Shown: positions 7,470-14,584 of the stretch, piece after piece | How positions within the stretch are numbered: position 1 is the first letter of the stretch | How the letters are laid out: each line of letters begins with the position of its first letter | Source: an uncultured Bacillus sp. | GTDB lineage: Bacteria > Bacillota > Bacilli > Bacillales > Cytobacillaceae | NCBI GenBank assembly: GCA_937902115.1 | Contig: CALGSR010000463.1 | Span: 1 to 16,265 of the forward strand | Direction of reading: 5' to 3' | DNA length: 16,265 nt | Notes under the pieces: generated by a model | Told to the model about the DNA's origin: nothing | Databases searched by the model: none | What the model saw: the letters and a program-made list of their open reading frames with translations, nothing else | Program-made: the position numbers and the translations under genes

Positions 7470-7525
7470 TTATTATATGTTTATACCGATCCGACAAACT
7501 GCTTTGTTTTATTTCTAAAGTTGTA

Positions 7526-7720
7526 TTATTTATTCGTGCACTTTTTTTTATTTAGGCTGTTAAATTTCAAATACTTTTGATAAGTCATGATGTGTTTGTC
7601 TAATGTCTGACTGCAATGAAGGGTATCATAGCTATTTAGTCCGGTTGTCTCAGCTGTTTCAATCAATTGTCTTCTAAGTTGATTGATTCTATCCTCTAAT
7701 TTGTCGACCTCTACAAACAT
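7526..7720 (-). CDS. Aspartyl-phosphate phosphatase, Spo0E family
   Basis: This 64-residue protein has the layout of Spo0E/YisI/YnzD-type phosphatases: a two-helix hairpin, LEDRINQLRRQLIETAE then a turn (GLNSYDTL), then the signature SQTLD at residues 37-41 within SQTLDKHIMTYQK. These small proteins remove the phosphate from Spo0A~P and so hold back sporulation; the SQxLD aspartate is the catalytic centre in the family. The ATG at 7720-7718 is preferred over the GTG/ATG further upstream because AAAGGAG at 7735-7729 lies 8 nt before it and the family begins here. The C-terminus (NSLNKKKCTNK) is a short basic tail. The gene is single, convergent with SLH paralogue 2 and divergent from ilvD. Which phosphorylated regulator it acts on cannot be told from sequence. 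Confidence 0.85.
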   Translation of the reverse strand: MFVEVDKLEDRINQLRRQLIETAETTGLNSYDTLHCSQTLDKHIMTYQKYLKFNSLNKKKCTNK

Positions 7721-7735
7721 TACGAAAACTCCTTT

Positions 7736-8117
7736 AATCATCCATGATCTGTGACCAATTAGGTTACTAATAAGTATAGAAATATTATGCACCAAATCTC
7801 CCCGATTTAAAATACTTCTGACAAAACCTCCTATAATATGACATGCGAATTTTTTAAACTACACAATCAACAATGTTAATTAGAAACACTTACATTTCTT
7901 ATAGTGAAAAATAAACTCTCAGTTGTATTTATCCGACGTTCAAATAATAAGATATTTCCAAATGAAATGGGCATTTTTATTAATTATAAAGTAGAATATC
8001 CTCCCACCCACTACCAACTAAAAGTCCTACACTTATTTCTGACAAAGTGTTAAAATAAGTAACAGTTTAAATATTGTCGCAAAAAAGATTTATTAATATA
8101 AATTGGAGGTAATAAAT
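7736..8117. other. AT-rich region between the Spo0E-family gene and ilvD
   Basis: It holds the divergent promoter regions of the two genes and no supportable gene. No T-box leader was recognised, as there is no terminator/antiterminator pair or AGGGTGG-like T-box sequence before ilvD. The only structured signals are the elements at 8029-8056. Confidence 0.5.
8029..8056 (+). promoter_or_regulatory. Candidate ilvD promoter with inverted repeat and weak CodY-like box
   Basis: TGT-TAAAAT (8048-8056) fits an extended -10 element, giving a leader of about 55 nt to the ilvD start. Just upstream and overlapping is the inverted repeat ACACTT (8029-8034) / AAGTGT (8045-8050). The sequence at 8033-8047 (TTATTTCTGACAAAG) agrees with the CodY consensus AATTTTCWGAAAATT at 9 of 15 positions, centred on TTTCTGA. 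CodY control of branched-chain amino acid genes is established in Bacillus; its use here is inference from a poor match. Confidence 0.3.
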
Positions 8118-9797
8118 TTGGCAGATCTACGTAGTAGTATGATTACAAAAGGTGTTGACCGTGCGCCGCACCGTAGTTTATTGCGTGCAGCGGGTGTAAA
8201 AGAGGAAGATTTCGGCAAACCGTTTATTGCGGTGTGTAACTCTTACATTGATATCGTTCCAGGACATGTTCATTTACAGGAATTCGGGAAAATTGTAAAA
8301 GAAGCGATCCGTGAAGCAGGCGGAGTTCCGTTTGAATTTAATACAATCGGTGTTGATGATGGAATAGCAATGGGCCATATTGGAATGCGATACAGCTTGC
8401 CAAGCCGTGAAATTATTGCCGATTCAGTAGAAACTGTTGTATCTGCACACTGGTTTGACGGTATGGTTTGTATCCCGAACTGTGACAAAATCACTCCGGG
8501 AATGATGATGGCAGCGATGCGCGTGAACATCCCAACGATCTTTGTCAGTGGCGGACCAATGGAAGCCGGTACAGATGCCGCTGGAAACAAGCTTACTCTA
8601 ACTTCCGTATTCGAAGGAGTAGGTGCGTACCAATCAGGCAACATTGATGAAGCTAGATTACAGGAAATTGAACAAGTTGCCTGTCCTACATGTGGATCAT
8701 GCTCCGGTATGTTTACCGCTAACTCTATGAACTGTTTAGCAGAAGGCTTAGGTCTAGCTCTTCCTGGCAACGGCACAATTTTAGCTACTGCTCCAGAACG
8801 CCGTGAATTTGTGAAAAAATCAGCAAAACAATTAATGGAATTAATCAAAAAAGATATTAAACCGCGTGACATCGTAACAATCGATGCAATTGATAATGCT
8901 TTTGCATTAGACATGGCAATGGGCGGTTCAACAAACACTGTTCTTCATACACTTGCTATTGCAAACGAAGCAGAAATTGACTATCCCGTTGAACGCATTA
9001 ATGAAGTTGCAGAACGTGTTCCGCATCTGGCAAAAATCGCTCCGGCATCTGACTATGCTATCGAAGATGTTCACAGAGCCGGCGGAGTTAGTGCGATTAT
9101 AAATGAAGTTTTGAAAAAACCAGGCGCAATGCACGGAGACTGCCTAACAGTATCAGGAAAAACATTACGTGAAAATGTAACAGGCTGTGAAATCCAAGAC
9201 AAGGACGTTATTCATCCATTAGATAACCCGCATTCTGAACGCGGCGGTCTTGCTGTCTTATTCGGAAACCTCGCTCCACAAGGCTCCATTGTAAAAGTTG
9301 GGGCAGTTGATCCGGAGGTTGGCGGTTACCACAGAGGCCCTGCAATCTGCTTCGATTCACAGGAAGATGCGCTTTCTGGAATCATCACTGGTAAAGTTGA
9401 AGAAGGACATGTTGTCGTTATCCGTTATGAAGGTCCTAAAGGCGGTCCTGGTATGCCGGAAATGCTTGCACCTACTTCGCAAATCGTCGGTCGCGGTCTT
9501 GGCGCGAAAGTCGGCCTAATCACTGACGGACGTTTCTCTGGTGCATCCCGCGGAATTTCTATCGGTCATATTTCACCGGAAGCAGCAGAAGGCGGTCCAA
9601 TTGCATTTGTACAAGATGGCGACATTATCGAACTTGATATGAATAACCGTAAAATTACTCTAGAAATTTCTGATGAGGAAATGGCAAAACGCAAAGCGAA
9701 TTGGAAAGGCTTTGAACCAAAAGTGAAAAAAGGTTACTTAGCCCGCTACTCTAAGCTTGTAACCAACGCAAGCAAAGGCGGAATTATGGAAATCTAA
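8118..9797 (+). CDS. ilvD: Dihydroxy-acid dehydratase
   Basis: This 559-residue enzyme converts 2,3-dihydroxy-isovalerate and 2,3-dihydroxy-3-methylvalerate to the 2-keto acids of valine and isoleucine synthesis; it is a cytosolic Fe-S and Mg enzyme. Diagnostic blocks are GVDRAPHRSLLRA, FNTIGVDDGIAMGHIGMRYS (Asp81 region, Mg), CIPNCDKITPGMMMA (Cys122, Asp123, Lys124), ACPTCGSCSGMFTANSMNCL (Cys195), DMAMGGSTNTVLH and GRFSGASRGISIGHISPEAA with the catalytic Ser. The TTG at 8118 is taken as start: TTGGAGG lies 8 nt before it and the product then begins MADLRSSM, as in Bacillus IlvD. The TTG at 8103 would lie before that ribosome binding site. The gene is not next to other ilv-leu genes; it is alone and followed by its own terminator, a common arrangement for ilvD in Bacillus. 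Confidence 0.97.
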   Translation: MADLRSSMITKGVDRAPHRSLLRAAGVKEEDFGKPFIAVCNSYIDIVPGHVHLQEFGKIVKEAIREAGGVPFEFNTIGVDDGIAMGHIGMRYSLPSREIIADSVETVVSAHWFDGMVCIPNCDKITPGMMMAAMRVNIPTIFVSGGPMEAGTDAAGNKLTLTSVFEGVGAYQSGNIDEARLQEIEQVACPTCGSCSGMFTANSMNCLAEGLGLALPGNGTILATAPERREFVKKSAKQLMELIKKDIKPRDIVTIDAIDNAFALDMAMGGSTNTVLHTLAIANEAEIDYPVERINEVAERVPHLAKIAPASDYAIEDVHRAGGVSAIINEVLKKPGAMHGDCLTVSGKTLRENVTGCEIQDKDVIHPLDNPHSERGGLAVLFGNLAPQGSIVKVGAVDPEVGGYHRGPAICFDSQEDALSGIITGKVEEGHVVVIRYEGPKGGPGMPEMLAPTSQIVGRGLGAKVGLITDGRFSGASRGISIGHISPEAAEGGPIAFVQDGDIIELDMNNRKITLEISDEEMAKRKANWKGFEPKVKKGYLARYSKLVTNASKGGIMEI

Positions 9798-9808
9798 TTT
9801 TCACTATT

Positions 9809-9845
9809 AAAAGTGGAACTCTTATTAAAGGGTTTCACTTTTTTA
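9809..9845 (+). terminator. Terminator after ilvD
   Basis: The arms AAAAGTGGAACT and GGGTTTCACTTTT (mostly paired, with one G-U) enclose a loop of about 9 nt and run into a T-rich tail TTTTTTATTTT, 12 nt after the ilvD stop. Confidence 0.85.
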
Positions 9846-9860
9846 TTTTCCCATTAAGAA

Positions 9861-9889
9861 TTGACCTGCCCTTTCTTTCTGCTTAATTT
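9861..9889 (+). promoter_or_regulatory. Candidate promoter for the SGNH hydrolase-ABC operon
   Basis: TTGACC (9861-9866), a 17-bp spacer and TAATTT (9884-9889) resemble a sigma-A promoter. The leader would be about 100 nt. It is the best match between the ilvD terminator and 9999, but the -10 is imperfect. Confidence 0.35.
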
Positions 9890-9998
9890 AACCTATAAAA
9901 GTTTCCACTTTGGAAGCAACTGTGATTAAATAATCGTATTAATTAATCGACACAGCAAATAACGATATGTTTCAAATCCCGTCAAGGAGTTGATTTTT

Positions 9999-10811
9999 TT
10001 GAAAAAAAGCACGATCAAAATTACCATGCTGACCGCTGCGCTCCTGTCCCTCCTCTGGCTATTTGGCTTCACCTGGTCGATACAGGATTTTTATTACGAA
10101 AAGGCAGATGAAATAGAAGGAACAATCGCTGCCGATAAAGATAAAGAGACGGAACAATCTCAGGATGCCGTTCAGGTTGTTGCCCTTGGAGACTCGCTTA
10201 CAAGGGGTACCGGCGATGTTTCCGGCAAAGGATATGTAGGTCTTGTTACTAGTCAATTAAAAGACGATTTGAATTCTCAGGAAATGATCGTCTCCAACCT
10301 CGGAATTAACGGGCTGACATCTAGTCATCTTCTGCAGCAGATTGGACAACAAAATATCGGTCGTCAAATAGGTAGGGCTGATATCATTCTTATGACTATC
10401 GGTGGAAATGACCTGTTTCAACAGGGACAAACTTTGTTCGATATGGACCTGACAAAGGTCGAGCAGTTGAAGACCCAATACCTAGCTAATCTCGAGCAAA
10501 TTTTCACAAAAATACGCAGGTACAATCCAGAGGCTCCCTTGTTTATCCTTGGTCTGTACAACCCATTTATCGAATTAGATGACAGCGATGTCACTAATTC
10601 AGTGATTCGGGATTGGAATTATGCGACAGAAACGCTGGCTGGACAGTTTAACGAAATCGTTTTTGTCCCTACCTTTGATTTATTCCAGCTGTCTGTCAAT
10701 AATTACTTATATTCAGACCATTTTCATCCGAACCAAGAGGGGTATCGGCTGATTTCAGACAGACTAGCACCTTTAATTAACTGGGAAAAGGAGGCCGCCA
10801 GCCATGAATGA
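9999..10811 (+). CDS. Membrane-anchored or secreted SGNH/GDSL-family hydrolase
   Basis: The 270-residue protein has an N-terminal hydrophobic segment (about residues 8-26, after KKSTIKIT), so it is exported, perhaps with an uncleaved anchor, then an acidic linker and an SGNH hydrolase domain. Block I is VVALGDSLTRG with nucleophile Ser66, block II VSNLGINGLTS (Gly102, Asn104 region), block III TIGGNDLF (Asn137), block V YSDHFHPNQEGY (Asp240 and His243). All catalytic residues are present, so it should be an active esterase, lipase or deacetylase acting outside the membrane; the substrate is unknown. The TTG at 9999 is chosen because AAGGAG (9984-9989) lies 9 nt before it; the TTG at 9990 would be adjacent to the ribosome binding site. 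Its last codons overlap the ATPase start by 8 nt, so it is co-transcribed with the ABC transporter. Confidence 0.88.
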   Translation: MKKSTIKITMLTAALLSLLWLFGFTWSIQDFYYEKADEIEGTIAADKDKETEQSQDAVQVVALGDSLTRGTGDVSGKGYVGLVTSQLKDDLNSQEMIVSNLGINGLTSSHLLQQIGQQNIGRQIGRADIILMTIGGNDLFQQGQTLFDMDLTKVEQLKTQYLANLEQIFTKIRRYNPEAPLFILGLYNPFIELDDSDVTNSVIRDWNYATETLAGQFNEIVFVPTFDLFQLSVNNYLYSDHFHPNQEGYRLISDRLAPLINWEKEAASHE

Positions 10812-11712
10812 GGTCACATTAGCCGTTCATAATCTACGGAAAAGGATTGGTCGGAAAGAGATTATTAAAGGATTGAATTTTGACTTAAAAAGAGGTGAGG
10901 TATTTGGTTTCCTCGGTCCGAACGGAGCTGGAAAAACAACAACAATTCGGATGTTAACAGGGCTGATTAAGCCGACGGAAGGGACGATATCCATTTGTGG
11001 CCATGATATAAGGAAGGATTTCACAAGAGCGATGGAGTTTCTTGGCTGTATCGTGGAAAACCCTGAACTCTATCCGTTTTTGTCCGGCTGGGACAATCTT
11101 GTGCACTTTGCCGGGATGCTTCCCTCTGTTACGGAAAAACAAATTACTGAAACAGCGGCCTTTGTCGGGTTGGATGAACGGATTCATGATAAAGTGAAAA
11201 CCTATTCCCTCGGGATGCGGCAGCGCCTTGGAATTGCTCAAGCCCTGTTAAATCGGCCGAAGGTGCTGATACTGGACGAGCCAACGAATGGGCTTGACCC
11301 TGCCGGCATTCGTGAAATGCGGCAGTTTATCCGCAGCTTGGCAGAAAATGAAGGCTTAAGTGTGTTAGTTTCCAGCCATCTGTTAAGTGAAATCCAGCTT
11401 CTTTGTGACCGGGTTGCGATTATGGCAAAGGGGGAAATCATCCAAATTGATTCAGTGGAAAATCTGCTGACAAGTCAGGAGAAATTGGTTTGGCGAGTCT
11501 CTCCCCTTACACAGGCAAAGAAAGTGCTGGAACGTTTTACTGACGTTCAATTGGATGGCAATTACTTAATCACCCCTCTAGATGGAGAGAAAGCTGCTCA
11601 ATGGAGCAAAGCGTTAATCGAAGAAGGTGTCGCGATTTTCGAAATGAACCGCAAAATACCTGTCCTGGAGGACTTGTTTTTACAACTTACAGGCGGTGGG
11701 AAGATTGGCTAA
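10804..11712 (+). CDS. ABC transporter ATP-binding protein (BcrA/drug-export-like subfamily)
   Basis: This 302-residue cytoplasmic ATPase has Walker A GPNGAGKTT (38-46), signature YSLGMRQ (134-140), Walker B VLILDEP (154-160), D-loop NGLDP and switch His192 (SSHLLSE). The long C-terminal tail after about residue 215 (VENLLTSQEKLVW to PVLEDLFLQLTGG) is typical of ATPases that pair with ABC-2-type permeases for export of peptide antibiotics or lipids, such as the BcrA-like group. A strong AAAAGGAGG ribosome binding site lies upstream inside the SGNH gene, and the ATG at 10804 overlaps its end by 8 nt. The gene end overlaps the permease start. Family level is secure; exported substrate is not. 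A role in resistance to envelope-acting peptides is possible from family resemblance only. Confidence 0.94.
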   Translation: MNEVTLAVHNLRKRIGRKEIIKGLNFDLKRGEVFGFLGPNGAGKTTTIRMLTGLIKPTEGTISICGHDIRKDFTRAMEFLGCIVENPELYPFLSGWDNLVHFAGMLPSVTEKQITETAAFVGLDERIHDKVKTYSLGMRQRLGIAQALLNRPKVLILDEPTNGLDPAGIREMRQFIRSLAENEGLSVLVSSHLLSEIQLLCDRVAIMAKGEIIQIDSVENLLTSQEKLVWRVSPLTQAKKVLERFTDVQLDGNYLITPLDGEKAAQWSKALIEEGVAIFEMNRKIPVLEDLFLQLTGGGKIG

Positions 11713-12685
11713 ATTAATTCAAAATGAAATGATGAAACTGCTGGCAAGGAAACGGCTGCTTGTTATTGCACTTATCACCGCGATTCTTGTTGCTTTATTT
11801 ACATATGCACAATATAAACAAACACAGGAACAGCAAGAAAAGCTTGGGACAACCGATTGGCGGGTTGCCGTTCAGGCGCAAGTCGTCGATATCAGCAATC
11901 GGCTCAGCTCTAATCGGATGACCGATGATGTACGGGAACGGCTGCAGGTCATCTTAAAACAGCAGCAATATTATCTCGATCATGATATTAATCCTTCTGA
12001 GCCTGGTGCTGCGACCTTTATGAGGATGTTTATTGAAAACTCCGGGCCGATGTTTATCCCGCTTCTTGTGATGGTCATTGCGAGCGATCTTGTTTCTGCG
12101 GAGCATTCACTGGGCTCGATTAAACTGCTCCTGACGCGTCCAGTGAAAAGGCGGAAAATTCTCCTTAGCAAATACATTACCCTTATTTTCTCAGTTTCGC
12201 TGATCATGGCGATTGTCGGCGTGCTTTCTTTTGTACTGTCAGGGTTTGTGTTTGGCTATCATGGTCTTGACGCCCCTGTCATGACGGGATTTTCCGCAGA
12301 GGGCGGCAATTTAGATACGACGAAGGTACGGACAATTAGTCAGTGGCAGTTCCTCTTGATGGACTTTGGCCTCGTCTGGTTTGTTGCCGTTGTTGCCGGA
12401 ACGCTTTCCTTTATGCTGTCCGTGCTGATTCGCAGCACAGCGGCCGGAATGGGCGTTATGCTCGCAGCCCTTATTGCCGGTTCCATTTTAAATAATATGG
12501 TTTCCTCATGGGAATCAGCTAAATATTTGTTTATGGTTAATTTGAACTTAACAGGCTACTTAACCGGGGCTGCCCCGCCGGTTGAAGGCATGACCTTAAT
12601 GTTCTCCATCACCGTTTTGGCCATCTGGTGGTCTGCCGCACTCTTCGTTTCCTTTTTCGTTTTCACAAATAAAGATGTGTACTAA
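11705..12685 (+). CDS. ABC-2-type transporter permease
   Basis: The 326-residue membrane partner of the ATPase just upstream. It starts MAKLIQNEMMKLLARKRLLV, the typical amphipathic LIQNE..K opening of such permeases, then a first membrane helix (about 17-34) and a long external segment rich in Gln and charged residues. Five more hydrophobic helices follow (FIPLLVMVIASDLVSAEHSL, the ISLIMAIVGVLSFVLSGFVF-like region, the LLMDFGLVWFVAVVAG region, GMGVMLAALIAG and FSITVLAIWWSAALFVSFFV). The conserved SAEHSLGSIKLLLTRPVKRRK coupling loop is clear. TTG at 11705 is preferred since GGTGG lies 5 nt before it; GTG at 11696 (three residues longer) has no ribosome binding site. It overlaps the ATPase end, so translation is probably coupled. 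The operon ends at the hairpin 10 nt downstream. Confidence 0.9.
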   Translation: MAKLIQNEMMKLLARKRLLVIALITAILVALFTYAQYKQTQEQQEKLGTTDWRVAVQAQVVDISNRLSSNRMTDDVRERLQVILKQQQYYLDHDINPSEPGAATFMRMFIENSGPMFIPLLVMVIASDLVSAEHSLGSIKLLLTRPVKRRKILLSKYITLIFSVSLIMAIVGVLSFVLSGFVFGYHGLDAPVMTGFSAEGGNLDTTKVRTISQWQFLLMDFGLVWFVAVVAGTLSFMLSVLIRSTAAGMGVMLAALIAGSILNNMVSSWESAKYLFMVNLNLTGYLTGAAPPVEGMTLMFSITVLAIWWSAALFVSFFVFTNKDVY

Positions 12686-12694
12686 CCACTGCAG

Positions 12695-12742
12695 GTGCCT
12701 GGCACTGAAAATGGACAAATGTCTTTATTCGGTGCCAGGCAC
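12695..12742. repeat. GTGCCTGGCAC inverted-repeat hairpin, dispersed-repeat-like, also serving as terminator
   Basis: The arms GTGCCTGGCAC (12695-12705) and GTGCCAGGCAC (12732-12742) are exactly complementary. Each arm is itself a palindrome around one base. The inner TGAAAA / TATTCG and GACA/TGTC parts can extend pairing. The arm is GC-rich compared with its surroundings and is followed by TATTTTTTTTCTATTTTTTT, so it can terminate the ABC operon. The form suggests a mobile or dispersed intergenic repeat rather than a plain terminator. Confidence 0.75.
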
Positions 12743-12870
12743 TATTTTTTTCTATTTTTTTATTCGCATGGGTTTGATGAGTATTTAAAATTCCATGGGA
12801 ATTTGGTGGATTTTATGGTAATCTTTCTGCATGGGTTTTTTTATTGCCGCATACATATGTAATACACTGG

Positions 12871-12898
12871 GACAACCTTAGATAGTATTTTACATAGA
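12871..12898 (+). promoter_or_regulatory. Possible ECF-sigma-type promoter for dedA-uppP
   Basis: GACAACCTT (12871-12879) resembles the AAC-containing -35 of ECF promoters (TGAAACCTT). After GACAAC a 16-bp spacer leads to CATAGA (12893-12898), against CGTATA-like -10 boxes. Initiation near 12905 would leave a short leader with the TTGGAGG site. ECF sigma factors are known to control undecaprenyl-cycle genes in Bacillus, but this match is partial. Confidence 0.25.
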
Positions 12899-12922
12899 TT
12901 GAAAATTTGTTGGAGGTTTATT

Positions 12923-13534
12923 ATGCAAAGCTGGATTACAGATTTTATGGAGCAGTTTGGGTACATCGGGATTTTTCTGATGATTGCATTAGAAAATGTT
13001 TTCCCCCCTATCCCATCAGAAGTTATTTTACCGTTTGGCGGTTTTATGACAACCTATACCAATTTAACTTTAGTTGGAGTGATTATCGCATCAACAGCCG
13101 GTTCTGTTGTCGGAGCTGTGATTCTATACGGTATCGGCTTACTCCTTGATGTTGAAAGGTTAGAAAAGATTATCGACCGCTGGGGACATATTTTGCGCGT
13201 GACAAAGGAAGATATCCATAAGGCCGATGCCTGGTTTGATAAGTATGGTATTTGGACGGTATTTTTCTGCCGGATGGTTCCTTTAATCCGCAGTTTAATT
13301 TCTATTCCTGCCGGGATGTCAAATATGAAATTTAGCCTCTTCTTGATTTTCACCTTTTTCGGAACATTGATTTGGAACATCATCCTTGTTTCAATCGGAG
13401 CTGCTTTAGGAGAAAACTGGGAGAGAATTACGGAATTCATGGATGTTTATTCCAATATTGCTTATGCAATCATTGGCGTTGGGATTATTGTATTTATCGT
13501 CTGGTTTTTCCGCAATAAAAGAAAGAAAGCTTAA
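12923..13534 (+). CDS. DedA family membrane protein (possible undecaprenyl phosphate translocase)
   Basis: The 203-residue integral membrane protein carries the DedA (SNARE-associated/VTT) signatures: ALENVFPPIPSEVILPFGGF near the N-terminus, AGSVVGAVILYGIG, a charged amphipathic stretch (DRWGHILRVTKEDIHKADAW), then FFCRMVPLIRSLISIPAGMS with the conserved Arg residues and Gly-Met-Ser turn, and two closing membrane segments before a basic tail NKRKKA. Some DedA proteins, such as Bacillus UptA, return undecaprenyl phosphate to the inner leaflet for reuse in wall synthesis; that this one does so is inference, supported by uppP 26 nt downstream. The ATG at 12923 follows TTGGAGG (12910-12916) by 6 nt and is preferred over an upstream TTG at 12899, which precedes the ribosome binding site. 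It looks intact. Confidence 0.93.
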   Translation: MQSWITDFMEQFGYIGIFLMIALENVFPPIPSEVILPFGGFMTTYTNLTLVGVIIASTAGSVVGAVILYGIGLLLDVERLEKIIDRWGHILRVTKEDIHKADAWFDKYGIWTVFFCRMVPLIRSLISIPAGMSNMKFSLFLIFTFFGTLIWNIILVSIGAALGENWERITEFMDVYSNIAYAIIGVGIIVFIVWFFRNKRKKA

Positions 13535-13560
13535 TCTATCATAAGGAGAATTTTTAAACA

Positions 13561-14400
13561 ATGGATTTTATTGAAATTCTTAAAGCAATCATTTTGGGGA
13601 TGGTTGAGGGTTTAACGGAGTTCGCCCCTGTTTCCTCAACCGGACATATGATTATTGTCGATGATATGTGGCTGAAGTCCAAAGAGTTTCTTACCCAGCC
13701 TGTGGCTAATACGTTTAAAATTGTCATTCAGCTTGGATCCATATTGGCTACTGTCGTAGTGTTCAAGGATCGCTTTATTGATATCCTTGGCTTAAACAGA
13801 TTATTTCATAAGGAACGAGTGGTTACGGTTGGCGGCGGTCATCTAAACCTGCTCCATGTACTGATTGGCTTAATTCCGGCTGGGGTACTTGGCGTTTTGT
13901 TTGAGGACTTTATTGATAATAACTTGTTTTCAATTAATACGGTTGCCATTGGCTTAGTCCTGGGTGCGATTCTGATGATTATTGCCGACTTGTTCAGCGG
14001 CAAACGCCCGACTGTTAATTCACTGGATGCGATCAGCTACAAACAGGCATTTATCGTTGGTCTTTATCAATGTTTATCTTTATGGCCGGGTTTCTCCCGC
14101 TCAGGAGCCACTATTTCCGGCGGGGTGTTAACCGGATTAAACCACCGTGTTGCCGCTGACTTTACCTTTATTATGGCAGTACCAATTATGGCAGGTGCCA
14201 GCTTCCTGTCTCTTTTGAAAAACTGGCAGTATTTCACAATGGATGCGATGCCGTTTTTTATCGCTGGATTTATTAGTGCCTTTGTCTTTGCTTTGATTTC
14301 GATTCGTTTCTTCTTGAAGTTAATCAATAAAGTAAAACTTGTTCCATTTGCGATTTACCGGATCATTGTCGCAGCGGCAATTTTCATTCTATATCTATAA
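13561..14400 (+). CDS. uppP: Undecaprenyl-diphosphatase (BacA/UppP type)
   Basis: The 279-residue polytopic membrane enzyme removes one phosphate from undecaprenyl diphosphate on the outer face of the membrane, regenerating the lipid carrier for peptidoglycan and teichoic acids and giving bacitracin resistance when abundant. The first catalytic motif GMVEGLTEFAPVSSTGH holds Glu16, Glu20, Ser26 and His29; the second, PGFSRSGATISGG, holds Arg180. Most homologues have Leu where this one has Ala22 (EFLPVSSTGH), a mild change. Length and hydrophobic pattern are normal. The ATG at 13561 follows AAGGAG (13543-13548), a rather long 12-nt spacing. The gene is 26 nt after dedA with no terminator between, so they form an operon, ending in the strong hairpin at 14405-14435. 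Confidence 0.96.
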   Translation: MDFIEILKAIILGMVEGLTEFAPVSSTGHMIIVDDMWLKSKEFLTQPVANTFKIVIQLGSILATVVVFKDRFIDILGLNRLFHKERVVTVGGGHLNLLHVLIGLIPAGVLGVLFEDFIDNNLFSINTVAIGLVLGAILMIIADLFSGKRPTVNSLDAISYKQAFIVGLYQCLSLWPGFSRSGATISGGVLTGLNHRVAADFTFIMAVPIMAGASFLSLLKNWQYFTMDAMPFFIAGFISAFVFALISIRFFLKLINKVKLVPFAIYRIIVAAAIFILYL

Positions 14401-14404
14401 TCCA

Positions 14405-14435
14405 AAAACGGGGTGTCATAGCGACGCCCCGTTTT
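14405..14435. terminator. Terminator after uppP, probably bidirectional
   Basis: AAAACGGGGTGTC (14405-14417) pairs with GACGCCCCGTTTT (14423-14435), with one G-U pair, around the loop ATAGC. A-run and T-run flank the stem on both sides, suiting convergent uppP and the DUF438 gene. Confidence 0.92.
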
Positions 14436-14453
14436 GGCTTCCATACTATGGAA

Positions 14454-14527
14454 ATGTGCGATTATTACTGATTTTGGTGCGATTATTCAAAATTAGGTGC
14501 AATTAACACTGATTTTGGTGCAATTAT
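14454..14527. repeat. Tandem array of about 20.5-bp units (GTGCRATTA core), four copies
   Basis: GTGC(G/A)ATTA occurs at 14456, 14477, 14497 and 14518, that is with spacings of 21, 20 and 21 bp. Copies 2-4 are preceded by TTTG or TTAG and copies 1 and 3 are followed by (T)ACTGATTTT or ACACTGATTTT. The array lies between the uppP terminator and the end of the DUF438 gene and codes for nothing visible. Confidence 0.75.
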
Positions 14528-14584
14528 AAATCCTCTTTCATTTCGGACCTTAATTCAACAAAAATTATCCATTAAAGAACTGTT

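Noticed and set aside
8074..8102. TTGTCG-N17-TATAAA, a sigma-A-like promoter just before ilvD
   Set aside because: Transcription would start at about 8109, inside or after the TTGGAGG ribosome binding site, leaving ilvD without it; the upstream extended -10 is more sensible.
8270..8938. 222-codon open frame on the minus strand inside ilvD
   Set aside because: It is fully antisense to a strongly conserved gene, resembles no family and has no translation signals.
14454..14527. Short CRISPR-like array
   Set aside because: The units are about 20 bp end to end with no unique spacers between repeats and no cas genes nearby.
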